In this document: positions 33,448 through 43,000 of the stretch, piece after piece
Position numbering within the stretch: the stretch's first letter is position 1
How the letters are laid out: every line of letters starts with the position of its first letter
NCBI RefSeq assembly: GCF_001673365.1
Contig: NZ_LZLS01000099.1
Span: 30,851 to 94,850, forward strand
Direction of reading: 5' to 3'
Length of the DNA: 64,000 bases
DNA from: Mycobacterium asiaticum
GTDB lineage: Bacteria; Actinomycetota; Actinomycetes; Mycobacteriales; Mycobacteriaceae
Notes under the pieces: generated by a model
Database searches by the model: none
The model's input: only the letters and a program-made list of their open reading frames with translations
What the model was told of the DNA's origin: nothing
Program-made: the position numbers and the translations under genes

Positions 33448-34256
33448 TGACGGTGCAGCACAGTGAGAAAAGCAGGCTGGGACCGCTATTCGATTCGTGC
33501 CGCACGGATAACCGTGCGGCACTGATCGGTTACCTGCCGACCGGTTATCCCGACGTGCCGACCTCGCTGCAGGCGATGACGACACTGGTCGAATCCGGTT
33601 GCGACATCATCGAAGTCGGGGTGCCCTACTCCGACCCCGGGATGGACGGGCCCACTATCCAGCGAGCCACCGAGCAGGCGCTGAGCGGGGGAGTGCGGGT
33701 CCGCGACAGCTTGGCAGCGGTCGAGGCAATCAGTGCAGCCGGTGGTGATGCCGTGGTGATGACCTACTGGAATCCGGTACTGCGCTACGGCGTCGACGCG
33801 TTCGCGCGTGACCTCGCGGCGGCGGGCGGGCGGGGATTGATCACTCCTGACCTGATTCCCGACGAAGCGCAACAGTGGATTGCGGCGTCCGAGAAGTACG
33901 GCTTGGACCGCATCTTCTTGGTGGCGCCCGCATCGACGCCCGAACGGTTGGCGAGCACCGTCGAAGCTGCGCGCGGGTTCGTCTACGCGGCATCGACGAT
34001 GGGTGTGACGGGCGCACGTGATGCGGTTTCGACCGCCGCACCGGAACTGGTTGGGAGGGTGAAGGCAGTGTCTGACATACCCGTTGGTGTGGGACTCGGT
34101 GTTCGGTCCGGGGATCAGGCCGCGCAGATCGGTAGCTATGCCGACGGGGTGATCGTCGGCTCGGCACTGGTTTCGGCGTTAGGTGAGGGGCTGCCCGAGT
34201 TGCGCACGTTGACCGAGGAATTGGCTGCCGGAGTGCGGCGAAGGAAGTCCGCATGA
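33447..34256 (+). CDS. trpA: Tryptophan synthase alpha chain
   Basis: TrpA cleaves indole-3-glycerol phosphate and passes indole to TrpB. The 269-residue barrel carries the catalytic Glu in CDIIEVGVPYSDPGMDGP, the catalytic Asp in GLITPDLIPDEA, and the phosphate-binding GLGVRSGDQAAQI near residue 215. VMTYWNPVLRYGVDAF is also typical. The ATG at 33447 overlaps the trpB stop, and the gene's own stop overlaps the lgt start (ATGA), so trpC-trpB-trpA-lgt reads as one unit. Confidence 0.97.
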   Translation: MTVQHSEKSRLGPLFDSCRTDNRAALIGYLPTGYPDVPTSLQAMTTLVESGCDIIEVGVPYSDPGMDGPTIQRATEQALSGGVRVRDSLAAVEAISAAGGDAVVMTYWNPVLRYGVDAFARDLAAAGGRGLITPDLIPDEAQQWIAASEKYGLDRIFLVAPASTPERLASTVEAARGFVYAASTMGVTGARDAVSTAAPELVGRVKAVSDIPVGVGLGVRSGDQAAQIGSYADGVIVGSALVSALGEGLPELRTLTEELAAGVRRRKSA

Positions 34257-36373
34257 CAACCACCTGGCTCGCCTACATTCCCAGCCCGCCCCGCGGGGTC
34301 TGGCACCTTGGCCCGCTGCCCATTCGGGCCTACGCGTTCTTCATCATCACCGGCATCGTGGTTGCGCTATTGATCAGCGACCGACGCTGGGTGGCCCGCG
34401 GCGGCGAGCGCGGAGTCATCTACGACATCGCGCTATGGATGGTGCCGTTCGGTTTGATCGGTGGCCGCCTCTACCACTTGGCGACGGATTGGCAGACCTA
34501 TTGGGGTCCCGGAGGCGCCGGACTTGCTGCGGCGCTTCGGATCTGGGATGGCGGCCTGGGCATCTGGGGTGCGGTAGCGCTCGGTGCGGTCGGGGCCTGG
34601 ATCGGTTGTCGGCGGCATGGCGTCCCGCTGCCGCCGTTTCTCGACGCGGTAGCGCCAGGAGTGGTGTTGGCGCAAGCGATCGGCCGACTCGGGAATTACT
34701 TCAACCAAGAGCTATACGGTCGCAAGACGACGGTGCCATGGGGCTTGGAGATTTATAACCGTAAGGATCCGTCCGGATACGTCGATGTTCATTCGCTCGA
34801 CGGCGTCTCGACAGGAGACGTCGCATTCGTCGTGCATCCGACGTTTCTTTACGAATTGCTATGGAATCTATTGGTTTTCGGCGCGTTGCTTTACCTGGAC
34901 CGTCGATTCAGGCTGAACCACGGTCGGCTTTTCGCTTCATACGTGGCTCTGTATTGCGTCGGCCGATTCGCGGTGGAATTGATGCGCGATGACACCGCCA
35001 CCCACATCGCCGGCATCCGGATCAACACGTTCACATCGACATTCGTCTTCATCGGCGCCGTCGTCTACATCATCTTGGCGCCGAAGGACCGCCTCGATCC
35101 GGCGACGCTGCGTAGCCGCTGGGCCCGGGATGACGAGGAGGTACCCGAAGCCGAGCTCGCCGAGGAACTGGTAACTGCGGGGAGTGCCGCCGCAGCCGGG
35201 TCGACTGTCGCCGCCGACGGACCGGATGCGACGGACACGGTCGAAGCGGATGTGGTTGTAGAGGCCGACGCTGCGGAGCCGGAGACCGATCAGGCCGAGT
35301 CCGTCGACGATGCGGAGGCAGTGGCTGAAGCGGGGGAGGTCTCGACGCTGGAGCCTGCGGACGAGGCTGAGGTTGCCGACGAGGGTGAGGGCGGAGCCGC
35401 AGTAGCGGAGGCGGACGCTGAGGCGCTGGAGCCTGCGGACGAGGCTGAGGCTCTCGAGGACCCTGAGGCTCTCGACGACGCTGAAGCGGAACCCGCCGTC
35501 GGGGAGGCCGAGGGCGCCGAGGCTGTCGACGAAGTGCAGACGGAAGCCGAGGTGGCGGAGCCGGCCGCCGAGGAAGTCGAGGAAGTCGAGGGCGCCGAGG
35601 CCGTCGACGAGGTGGAGGCGGAAGCTGCGGTCGCGGAGGCGGCGGATGCCGAAGTGGCGGAGCCGGCCGACGAGGTCGAGGAAGCCGAGACCGTCGACGA
35701 TGTGGAGGCGGAAGCCGCGGTCGCGGAGGCGGCGGATGCCGAAGTGGCGGAGCCGGCCGACGAGGTCGAGGAAGCCGTCGACGCCGCGGCTGAGGAAGCC
35801 GAGCTCGATGAGCCTGAAGCGGCGGTGGTCACCGAGCAAGCTGAGGTGATCGAGCCCGCGGCCGAAGCGCCCGACACCGAGGTCGAACCTCAGGCCGAAC
35901 CCACCGCGACACCCAGTGCCCGTGTTCACCCCCTGCTTGAGAGCGAGGTTGTCGAGGCCGAGTCGGCTTCCGACGGCGGCGACGAGGCCGCGGCAGATGA
36001 GGCTGACTCCGACGGTGGTGACGAAGCCGCGGCAGATGAGGCTAAGGCTGACTCCGCTGGTGGCGACGAGGCCGTGGCGGATGAGGAGGTCGAGGCTGAC
36101 TCTGCTCTGGGCGAAGAAGCCGCACCGGATGAGGTCGACGACGCCGAGAGCGATGAGGTGGAGACTGACTCCGCGGATGGCGCTGAAGGTGACGACGAAG
36201 CGACGGCAGATGAGGCGACGGACGTTTCGCCCGACGAGCCCGAGCCCTCGGTTGACGAGCCGATGGAGACAGAGCAGCAGAGCGAAGCGGCGACATCTTC
36301 AGCCGCGGCTCCCGAGAGCGCTGGCACCGCGCGGCAGCGTTGGCGGCTCCGGTTCCGCCGACAGCGCCCCTAA
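34253..36373 (+). CDS. lgt: Prolipoprotein diacylglyceryl transferase with long acidic tail
   Basis: Lgt attaches diacylglycerol to the lipobox Cys of prolipoproteins at the membrane. The first 280 residues form the seven-helix enzyme, with conserved segments LGPLPIRAYAFFIITGI, GLIGGRLYHL, AIGRLGNYFNQELYGRKT and HPTFLYELLWNLLV. The remaining 420 or so residues are a low-complexity tail dominated by Glu, Asp, Ala and Val, rich in short EVAEP/DEVEEA repeats and including a 90-bp DNA tandem repeat, ending in a basic tip (RQRWRLRFRRQRP). Mycobacterial Lgt often has a cytoplasmic extension, but 706 residues is far above the 468 I recall for M. tuberculosis. Confidence 0.95.
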   Translation: MTTTWLAYIPSPPRGVWHLGPLPIRAYAFFIITGIVVALLISDRRWVARGGERGVIYDIALWMVPFGLIGGRLYHLATDWQTYWGPGGAGLAAALRIWDGGLGIWGAVALGAVGAWIGCRRHGVPLPPFLDAVAPGVVLAQAIGRLGNYFNQELYGRKTTVPWGLEIYNRKDPSGYVDVHSLDGVSTGDVAFVVHPTFLYELLWNLLVFGALLYLDRRFRLNHGRLFASYVALYCVGRFAVELMRDDTATHIAGIRINTFTSTFVFIGAVVYIILAPKDRLDPATLRSRWARDDEEVPEAELAEELVTAGSAAAAGSTVAADGPDATDTVEADVVVEADAAEPETDQAESVDDAEAVAEAGEVSTLEPADEAEVADEGEGGAAVAEADAEALEPADEAEALEDPEALDDAEAEPAVGEAEGAEAVDEVQTEAEVAEPAAEEVEEVEGAEAVDEVEAEAAVAEAADAEVAEPADEVEEAETVDDVEAEAAVAEAADAEVAEPADEVEEAVDAAAEEAELDEPEAAVVTEQAEVIEPAAEAPDTEVEPQAEPTATPSARVHPLLESEVVEAESASDGGDEAAADEADSDGGDEAAADEAKADSAGGDEAVADEEVEADSALGEEAAPDEVDDAESDEVETDSADGAEGDDEATADEATDVSPDEPEPSVDEPMETEQQSEAATSSAAAPESAGTARQRWRLRFRRQRP
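35612..35776 (+). repeat. 90-bp tandem repeat in the lgt acidic tail
   Basis: A 90-bp unit beginning GTGGAGGCGGAAGC at 35612 is repeated from 35702 with few changes until about 35776. It encodes a 30-residue acidic unit containing DAEVAEPADEVEEA. The period is a multiple of three, so copy-number change would lengthen or shorten the Lgt tail without a frameshift. Confidence 0.85.
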
Positions 36374-36780
36374 CGGCGCACTGCACCACGAAACACCCTG
36401 TGCCACAACCTGTTCAGTGGCAATTGCATTCTCAACGAATGGCGCCTTTTGGCGCGATCCCAGTTCCGTTGTGGCCGTGAGCGTTCTGGTGTCATCGGTG
36501 GCGATGCCAAGAACGAGTCGTCCTACATCACGCCAGATCCCTCCCGTCAACGGCGAAGGTCGAACATGACCGCCACGAGCGGTGCGGATCAGGCGCTGCC
36601 TTTGAAGCCGCGAGCCGGTCGAGTTCAGCGCGAATTTTGATACGTGCCTGCGCTTTCCAGCGCGCGTCGGCCGCTGGAGTGCGATAGGAACCCGCCCGTG
36701 AGAGCGCACATAAGTCAGGGCCCAGGGGGCCAATCTGTCCACGCCCACACCGCGACAGCGAAATCTGGCATGCTGAAACC
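36374..36780. other. Intergenic spacer after lgt
   Basis: This 407-bp gap holds no convincing gene. Short open stretches lack ribosome sites and recognisable domains. One small hairpin is visible: GCGCC (36442-36446), TTTT loop, GGCGC (36451-36455). The segment is less GC-rich around 36400-36450 than its neighbours and probably contains the promoter of the downstream TM2-domain gene. Confidence 0.5.
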
Positions 36781-37170
36781 GTGACTGACCAGTCCTGGCC
36801 CGCTGCCGAGCAAGGCCCCCCGCCCCAGCAGCCCGGGCAACCACCGCCATATCCGTCGCAGCCGCAGTACGGGCCCCCCGCCAGGGGTCATGACCCGTCG
36901 GCACCCTATGGCCGGCATCCCGTTACCGGGCAACCGTATTCCGACAAGTCGAAGATCATTGCTGGTCTGTTGCAGCTGCTCGGCTTGTTCGGTCTGGTCG
37001 GCATCGGCCGCATCTACGCCGGCTACGTAGGGCTTGGAGTCGCGCAATTGCTCGTCGGCTGGGTGACCTTCGGGCTCGGCGCCATCATCTGGGGCATCGT
37101 CGATGCGGTGCTGATCCTGACCGACAAGGTCACCGATCCGCAAGGCCGTCCACTGCGTGATGGCACCTGA
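36781..37170 (+). CDS. TM2-domain membrane protein (Rv1615-like)
   Basis: The 129-residue protein has a Pro/Gln/Tyr-rich cytoplasmic N-terminus (residues 1-50) and a TM2 domain of two helices (KIIAGLLQLLGLFGLVGIGR and the following FGLGAIIWGIVDAVLIL), with the GRIYAGYVGLGVAQLL turn typical of the family. The function is unknown. The start is GTG. It overlaps the next small membrane gene, so the two are probably coupled. Confidence 0.85.
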   Translation: MTDQSWPAAEQGPPPQQPGQPPPYPSQPQYGPPARGHDPSAPYGRHPVTGQPYSDKSKIIAGLLQLLGLFGLVGIGRIYAGYVGLGVAQLLVGWVTFGLGAIIWGIVDAVLILTDKVTDPQGRPLRDGT

Positions 37171-37582
37171 TCCGTCCTTCCCGGTACTACCGAAACAGCA
37201 GCGCCGTTATGTGCTCGCCGGCACCGGCGGGCTGCTGACCGGCGCCCTGGCCTACATCGCGCTGGCCGATCCGCACCGGCCGGATTCGCTGTATCCGCAG
37301 TGCCCGTTCAAGTTGCTCACCGGCTGGAACTGTCCGGCCTGCGGCGGCCTAAGGATGACCCACGATCTGCTGCACGGTCACCTCGTGGCCAGCATCTATG
37401 ACAACGTATTCGTCCTGGTCGGCATCCCGTTGCTCGCAGCCTGGATTCTGGTGCGCCGTTTCCAAGGACGATCGTGGTTTCCCGTCATCACGATCCTCAC
37501 CGTCGTCGTTGCTTCGACGGCGTGGACGGTGCTGCGGAACATGCCCGGCTTCCCCTTGATGCCGACGGTTCTCAGCGGTTGA
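37160..37582 (+). CDS. DUF2752 membrane protein (Rv1616-like)
   Basis: The 140-residue protein carries the DUF2752 signature CPFKLLTGWNCPACGGLRMT (residues about 48-67), a Cys-rich segment at the membrane face, flanked by three to four helices. The role is unknown. The ATG at 37160 lies 11 bases inside the preceding TM2 gene; a GTG one codon earlier is possible. It is followed by pyk after 69 bp. Confidence 0.83.
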   Translation: MAPDPSFPVLPKQQRRYVLAGTGGLLTGALAYIALADPHRPDSLYPQCPFKLLTGWNCPACGGLRMTHDLLHGHLVASIYDNVFVLVGIPLLAAWILVRRFQGRSWFPVITILTVVVASTAWTVLRNMPGFPLMPTVLSG

Positions 37583-37651
37583 CCAGATAGTTGTGCAAGT
37601 CGCGCGTTCCCGACACCCTGATGCCACCCAGCGCGACTATGCTTTGACGTC

Positions 37652-39070
37652 GTGACTAGACGCGGAAAGATCGTCTGCACCCTTGGGCCGGCCACCCCTT
37701 CGGACGACTCAGTCCGAGAACTGGTTGAAGCCGGAATGGACGTCGCCCGAATGAACTTCAGTCACGGCGACTACGCGGACCATGAGGCGGCCTACAACAG
37801 GGTCCGGGCGGCGTCCAACGCCACCGGGCGTGCGGTAGGCGTCCTGTGCGACTTACAGGGTCCCAAGCTGAGGCTGGGCCGCTTCGCCAGCGGCTCCACG
37901 CGCTGGAACGATGGTGAAACGGTGCGGATCACCGTCGCCGACTGCGAAGGCACCCACGACCGGGTGTCCACCACCTATAAGCGGTTGGCGCAGGATGCAA
38001 CGCCGGGGGACCGCGTCTTGGTCGATGACGGCAAGGTCGGGTTGCAGGTTGAGAGCGTCGAGGGCGACGACGTGGTGTGCAAGGTCATCGAGGGCGGTCC
38101 GGTCAGCAACAACAAAGGGATCTCGCTGCCCGGAATGAACGTCTCGGCTCCTGCCTTGTCCGAAAAGGACATCGAAGACCTGACCTTTGCGATGAAGCTC
38201 GGCGTCGACATGGTCGCCCTGTCGTTCGTGCGCTCGCCATCGGATGTCGAGCTCGTCCACGAGGTGATGGACCGGGTGGGACGGCGGGTACCGGTGATCG
38301 CCAAGCTGGAGAAACCCGAAGCGATCGACAATCTCGAGGCGATTGTGCTTGCCTTCGACGCCGTGATGGTCGCCCGCGGTGACCTCGGTGTCGAACTGCC
38401 GCTTGAAGAGGTCCCTTTGGTGCAGAAGCGGGCCATCCAGATGGCCCGGGAGAACGCCAAGCCGGTCATCGTGGCCACCCAGATGCTCGATTCGATGATC
38501 GAAAACTCCCGACCTACCCGCGCCGAGGCGTCCGACGTCGCCAATGCCGTGCTCGACGGCGCCGACGCGCTGATGCTGTCCGGCGAAACCTCGGTCGGCA
38601 AGTACCCGCTGCAGGCGGTCAAGACGATGTCGCGGATCGTGTGCGCCGTGGAGGAGAATTCGACAGCCGCGCCGCCGTTGACGCATGTGCCGCGTACTAA
38701 ACGCGGCGTGATCTCCTACGCCGCCCGCGACATCGGCGAGCGGCTCGATGCCAAAGCGCTCGTTGCTTTCACCCAGTCCGGTGATACGGTGCGTCGATTG
38801 GCCCGGCTGCACACCCCGCTGCCGTTGCTGGCCTTCACCGACCTGCCTGAGGTACGCAGCCAGCTCGCGATGACGTGGGGCACCGAGACATTCATCGTCC
38901 CGCACATGAAGACGACAGACGGCATGATCCGCGAGGTCGACAGGTCGCTGCTTGAACTCGGCCGCTACAAGCGCGGGGACTTGGTGGTCATCGTCGCCGG
39001 CGCGCCTCCCGGTACCGTCGGCTCGACCAACCTGATCCATGTGCACCGGATCGGCGAGGACGACGTCTAG
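37652..39070 (+). CDS. pyk: Pyruvate kinase
   Basis: Pyruvate kinase makes ATP and pyruvate from phosphoenolpyruvate. The 472-residue protein has the N-terminal TRRGKIVCTLGPAT, substrate-binding MNFSHGDYADHE, ADP/metal motifs VIAKLEKPEAIDNLEAI and MVARGDLGVELPLEEVP, and the C-terminal allosteric domain. The start is GTG. It is followed with no gap by the thioesterase gene. It corresponds to pykA (Rv1617). Confidence 0.97.
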   Translation: MTRRGKIVCTLGPATPSDDSVRELVEAGMDVARMNFSHGDYADHEAAYNRVRAASNATGRAVGVLCDLQGPKLRLGRFASGSTRWNDGETVRITVADCEGTHDRVSTTYKRLAQDATPGDRVLVDDGKVGLQVESVEGDDVVCKVIEGGPVSNNKGISLPGMNVSAPALSEKDIEDLTFAMKLGVDMVALSFVRSPSDVELVHEVMDRVGRRVPVIAKLEKPEAIDNLEAIVLAFDAVMVARGDLGVELPLEEVPLVQKRAIQMARENAKPVIVATQMLDSMIENSRPTRAEASDVANAVLDGADALMLSGETSVGKYPLQAVKTMSRIVCAVEENSTAAPPLTHVPRTKRGVISYAARDIGERLDAKALVAFTQSGDTVRRLARLHTPLPLLAFTDLPEVRSQLAMTWGTETFIVPHMKTTDGMIREVDRSLLELGRYKRGDLVVIVAGAPPGTVGSTNLIHVHRIGEDDV

Positions 39071-39949
39071 TTGTCGGATTTCGAAGAACTGCTGGCCGTA
39101 CTGGATCTCGATCGCATCGCAGAAGACCGCTTCTGTGGATCCCATCCCAGCAAGAACCCGATGCGGACCTTCGGCGGACTGCTCGTGGCGCAGTCATTCA
39201 TCGCCAGCACTCGCACCCTGACCCGCCCGGACCTCCCCCCGAGCGCCTTGTCGGTGCATTTCATCAACGGTGGTGACACCACCAAGGACATCGAATTCCA
39301 CGTGGTGCGGTTGCGCGACGAGCGTCGCTTCGCCAACCGGCGCGTCGACGCCGTGCAGGACGGGATGCTGCTGTCCACGGCGATGATCTCCTACATGTCC
39401 GGCGGGCTCGGCCTCGAACACGGGGTCCAGGCGCCGGAGGTCGCCGATCCCGAAGCGCTGCCGCCGATCAGCGAATTGCTGCGGGGTTACGAAGAAACCG
39501 TCCCGCATTTCGTCAACGCGCTACAGCCGGTCGAATGGCGCTACACCAACGACCCAGCCTGGGTGATGCGCGACAAGGGCGAAAGCCTTGCCTACAACCG
39601 GGTTTGGCTCAAGGCGCTGGGTGCGATACCCGACGATCCAGTGCTGCACACCGCAACGATGCTCTACTCCTCGGACACCACGGTGTTGGATTCGGTGATT
39701 ACCACCCATGGCTTGTCGTGGGGTTTTGACCGCATCTTCGCGGCATCGGCCAATCACTCAGTGTGGTTTCACCGTCAGGTCAATTTCGATGACTGGGTGC
39801 TGTATTCGACGTCGTCGCCGGTTGCCGCCGATTCGCGCGGGCTGGGCACCGGGCATTTCTTCGATCGTTCCGGGCAGATCATCGCCACCGTGGTGCAAGA
39901 AGGCGTGCTGAAGTACTTCCCCGCGCCGAGCAGTCGCAAAGGCACTTAA
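39071..39949 (+). CDS. tesB: Acyl-CoA thioesterase II (TesB family)
   Basis: This 292-residue double hot-dog thioesterase hydrolyses acyl-CoA. It has RTFGGLLVAQSFIASTRTL, SVHFINGGDT and VRRLRDERRF-like strands in the first repeat. The second repeat has the conserved ITTHGLSWGFDRIFAASANH and WVLYSTSSPVAADSRGLGTG, with the catalytic Asp/Thr/Gln network expected around residues 205-280. The start is TTG and immediately follows the pyk stop, so its translation depends on pyk. It matches tesB1 (Rv1618). Confidence 0.93.
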   Translation: MSDFEELLAVLDLDRIAEDRFCGSHPSKNPMRTFGGLLVAQSFIASTRTLTRPDLPPSALSVHFINGGDTTKDIEFHVVRLRDERRFANRRVDAVQDGMLLSTAMISYMSGGLGLEHGVQAPEVADPEALPPISELLRGYEETVPHFVNALQPVEWRYTNDPAWVMRDKGESLAYNRVWLKALGAIPDDPVLHTATMLYSSDTTVLDSVITTHGLSWGFDRIFAASANHSVWFHRQVNFDDWVLYSTSSPVAADSRGLGTGHFFDRSGQIIATVVQEGVLKYFPAPSSRKGT

Positions 39950-40014
39950 TTCCTCGGCGCGTCGGGTGCTTTCGCGTCTGCTCGCGCCGGGGAGGTGAGG
40001 CGTAACGTTAAGTT

Positions 40015-41373
40015 ATGTGGGAGCTATCGCTTCGTGTCCCGCCGCGGCTTGGCACGGGCGAACGCGTTGTGGTCCACGTCGATTCGCGAGGGGCACGGCT
40101 GGTCAGCGCCCTCGCGCTGCTCGGTGTGGCGGTGTGGTTACTCGCAGCCGGCAGGCATTTGGCTTGGTCGTTAACGATTTTGGCTGCGGTGGCGTTGGTC
40201 GCGCGTGGGATCTTCCTTGGCCGTCCGGTCACGGCGCTGCATGCGGTCATCGCCGCCGGGCTGCTTGTCGTCGGGTTGGGTGCGCACGTACTGTCCTCGG
40301 ATCTGTTCGGCGAATGGCTCATCGCCGCATCGGGGTGGGTGTTGATGTGGCCGACGACCGCGCGTCCGCGGCCCGAAGATATGCCTCGGGTTTGGGCGCT
40401 GATCAATGCCACCGGCAACGACCCGTTGGCGCCGTTCGCGATGCAAACCGGCAAGTGCTATCACTTTGATCCGGCTTCGGTTGCGGCGCTGGCGTATCGG
40501 ACGAGGTTCGGGTTCGCGGTAGTCAGTGGCGACCCGATCGGGGACGAGACGCGGTTTCCCGGCCTGGTCGCCGATTTCGCTGCCACGTGTCACACGCACG
40601 GTTGGCGAATGGTGGTGGTGGGCTGCAGCGAACGTCGGCTCGCTTTATGGAACTCCGACGTTGTCGGACAGTCGTTGCGCGCCATACCGATCGGACGCGA
40701 CGTCGTGGTCGACCCAATCAGTTTCGATCTGGTCGGGCGCAAGTTCCGCAATCTGCGGCAGGCGGTGAGCCGCACGCGCAACGTCGGCGTCACAACCGAA
40801 ATCGTGGCCGAACAAGAACTCGACGAGCGACGACGGGCCGAACTCACCGGGGTATTGCTCGCCTCCGAGAAAGGAGCACATACCGACCGCGGCTTCTGCA
40901 TGAATTTGGACGGCGTGCTCGAGGGCCGCTTTCCGGGCACGCAGTTGATCATTGCCCGTGATGCCGGTGGGGTGGTACAGGGCTTTCACCGGTACGCGAC
41001 CGCCGGCGGTGGCAGCGATTTCAGCCTGGACGTGCCCTGGCGGCGTCGTGGGGCGCCGAACGGGATCGACGAACGGCTCAGCGTCGACATGATCAGCTTC
41101 GCCAGAGATTCTGGGGCGCAACGGGTATCGCTCGCCTTCGCCGCGTTCACGGATCTTTTCGACGGGGACGGTCAGGGCCGGGTGCGACGCTGCTGCCAGT
41201 TCCTGGTTCATCTGCTCGATCCGTTGATTGCCCTCGAGTCGCTGCACCGGTATGTGCGCAAGTTCCACGCAATGGACGCTCGGCGTTATGCCCTAGTCAC
41301 CTTCACTCAGGCGCTGCCGCTGATATGGGTGTTGTTGTCGCTGGAGTTCATGCCGCGCCGACGGCACCTGTGA
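40015..41373 (+). CDS. DUF2156-type membrane protein (Rv1619-like, LPG-synthetase C-terminal fold)
   Basis: The 452-residue protein has four hydrophobic segments in residues 25-110 and a long soluble region resembling the acyltransferase-like C-terminal domain (DUF2156) of phosphatidylglycerol lysyltransferases. Segments include FAMQTGKCYHFDP, FAVVSGDPIGDE and DFSLDVPWRRRGAPNGIDE. There is no tRNA-synthetase domain. Whether it transfers an aminoacyl group is not known. The ATG lies 65 bp after tesB. Its 3' end overlaps the convergent cydC by 26 bp. Confidence 0.82.
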   Translation: MWELSLRVPPRLGTGERVVVHVDSRGARLVSALALLGVAVWLLAAGRHLAWSLTILAAVALVARGIFLGRPVTALHAVIAAGLLVVGLGAHVLSSDLFGEWLIAASGWVLMWPTTARPRPEDMPRVWALINATGNDPLAPFAMQTGKCYHFDPASVAALAYRTRFGFAVVSGDPIGDETRFPGLVADFAATCHTHGWRMVVVGCSERRLALWNSDVVGQSLRAIPIGRDVVVDPISFDLVGRKFRNLRQAVSRTRNVGVTTEIVAEQELDERRRAELTGVLLASEKGAHTDRGFCMNLDGVLEGRFPGTQLIIARDAGGVVQGFHRYATAGGGSDFSLDVPWRRRGAPNGIDERLSVDMISFARDSGAQRVSLAFAAFTDLFDGDGQGRVRRCCQFLVHLLDPLIALESLHRYVRKFHAMDARRYALVTFTQALPLIWVLLSLEFMPRRRHL

Positions 41374-43000
41374 TCGAGAGTTCGGCACAGCCAATGTCAC
41401 CTGGCAGGTGGTGAGTTGCCACCACAACGGTTTTCGTTGCGGGAATCAATGCGGCGCCCGGCACCAGAAGCTCGCGTAACACCCGGTCGGCGTCGGTTGC
41501 GTCGAGATGCTCCGTCGGTTCGTCGAGCAGCAGGATCGAGGCGGGGGAGAGCACCGCGCGCGCCAGTAATAGCCGCCTGCGCTGGCCCGCCGAGACCGCC
41601 TGCGCACCACCGGCTAACACCGTCGACAGCCCTTCGGATAGTCCGGCCAGCCAACCGCCGAGCCCGACGGCAGCCAACGCCGCGGTCAACTCGTCATCCT
41701 CGCAGTCGCCGCGGGCGACCAGCAGGTTGTCTCGGACGGTGGTGGCGAACAGATGCGCGTCTTCGGCGAAAAACGTTATGGCGCTGTGCAACTCCGGCTC
41801 CGGGAGCCGTCGCAGATCCACCCCGTCCAGGGTTAGCACGCCGTGTACTGGCGGGAGCAGTCCGGCCAGCGTCATCAGCAACGTGGTTTTTCCGGAACCG
41901 CTTGGCCCCGTGACCGCAAGGCGGGCACCCGGCGGTAGGTCTATGCGGGCCTCGTTCATCCGAGACCCGGAGTGCCCTGCCGTCACGTCGCCGAACAGTC
42001 GTCCCGGCAACCGGGCCGCTGCTGTGCCGCTCTGACCGATCTCCGTAGCGGGCGGTGCCAGATCCAGCAGGCGACGCGCCGCGATTCGCGAACGGGTCAA
42101 CTGCACCGCGGCCCCCGGCAGCACGCTGGTCGCCTCGAACGCCGAGAGCGGTAGCAACATCAGGACGGCCAGGGTCGTCGGTGCCACCACAGGCGCCATC
42201 CCGATTCCGGCCACCACCGCGCCGAGCACGCTTATTCCGATCGCCGCGGTCGGTATCGCCTCGGCGGCAGCGGCCGGTCTGGCGGCGGCGTCCAGGGCCG
42301 CGCCCCAGGCTCGTTGCCGGCGTTGCGATTCGGCGATGATATTCGGCAGTGCCCCTGCCACTCTAAGCTCCGGGGCATGGTCCAGCGCCAGTACCGCCGC
42401 CGAGTCGCGTTCGGAATGATGCTGGCGGGCAACGGATTCCTGTGCGGCAGCCGCGCGGCCCGCCAGCCAGGGCGCGAAAACCCCGGCCACCAGCAGGCAT
42501 ACCGCCAAGACCATCGCGGCCGGTAGCGAGATCAGCCCGACGGCGACGACGCCAGCGATCGACAACACCATCGCGACACCGATCGGCACCAGTGCGCGCA
42601 CCAGCACCTCGGCCAGCGCGTCGACGTCAGCGCCGAGCCGAGCCACCAGTTCGCCGCTGTGTAGCCGGACCGCAGCCTCGGGCGGGCCGCCGGCCAGCCG
42701 ACGATAAATCTGCTCCCGGGCGGTGCCGGCGGCCCGCAGCGCGGCGTCGTGGGTGACCAACCGCTCGCAATAGCGCAGGACACCGCGCGAAATCGCAAAG
42801 GTTCGCACCGCGACGACCGCCACCGACAGTTCGAGCACCGGCGGCATCTGCGAGGCGCGGGTGATCAGCCATGCCGACACCGCGGCCAGCGCCAGCGCGC
42901 TGCCGAGTGACAGCGCCCCCAGGGCGATGGCCGCGACCAGACGGGGGATGCGGGGCCGCAACAGGTCAGCGGCAGTTAGGAGGGGATCAGACCGGCGCAT
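41348..43000 (-). CDS. cydC: ABC transporter CydC (cytochrome bd assembly)
   Basis: CydC pairs with CydD in a heterodimeric ABC exporter needed for cytochrome bd assembly. The 550-residue protein has a six-helix domain (residues 1 to about 310) and an ATPase domain with Walker A VTGPSGSGKTTLLM, signature VSAGQRRRLLLARA and Walker B SILLLDEPTEHLDA. The ATG at 43000 was chosen because it overlaps the end of cydD by 14 bp and starts MRRSDPLLTAADLLRPR, a family-like N-terminus; the longer frame would reach further into cydD. It corresponds to Rv1620c. Confidence 0.94.
   Translation of the reverse strand: MRRSDPLLTAADLLRPRIPRLVAAIALGALSLGSALALAAVSAWLITRASQMPPVLELSVAVVAVRTFAISRGVLRYCERLVTHDAALRAAGTAREQIYRRLAGGPPEAAVRLHSGELVARLGADVDALAEVLVRALVPIGVAMVLSIAGVVAVGLISLPAAMVLAVCLLVAGVFAPWLAGRAAAAQESVARQHHSERDSAAVLALDHAPELRVAGALPNIIAESQRRQRAWGAALDAAARPAAAAEAIPTAAIGISVLGAVVAGIGMAPVVAPTTLAVLMLLPLSAFEATSVLPGAAVQLTRSRIAARRLLDLAPPATEIGQSGTAAARLPGRLFGDVTAGHSGSRMNEARIDLPPGARLAVTGPSGSGKTTLLMTLAGLLPPVHGVLTLDGVDLRRLPEPELHSAITFFAEDAHLFATTVRDNLLVARGDCEDDELTAALAAVGLGGWLAGLSEGLSTVLAGGAQAVSAGQRRRLLLARAVLSPASILLLDEPTEHLDATDADRVLRELLVPGAALIPATKTVVVATHHLPGDIGCAELSITGAVGAA

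Noticed and set aside
34937..36327. Minus-strand reading frames opposite the lgt tail
   Set aside because: They mirror the acidic repeat region, with Ser- or Leu-rich low-complexity products and no start signals.
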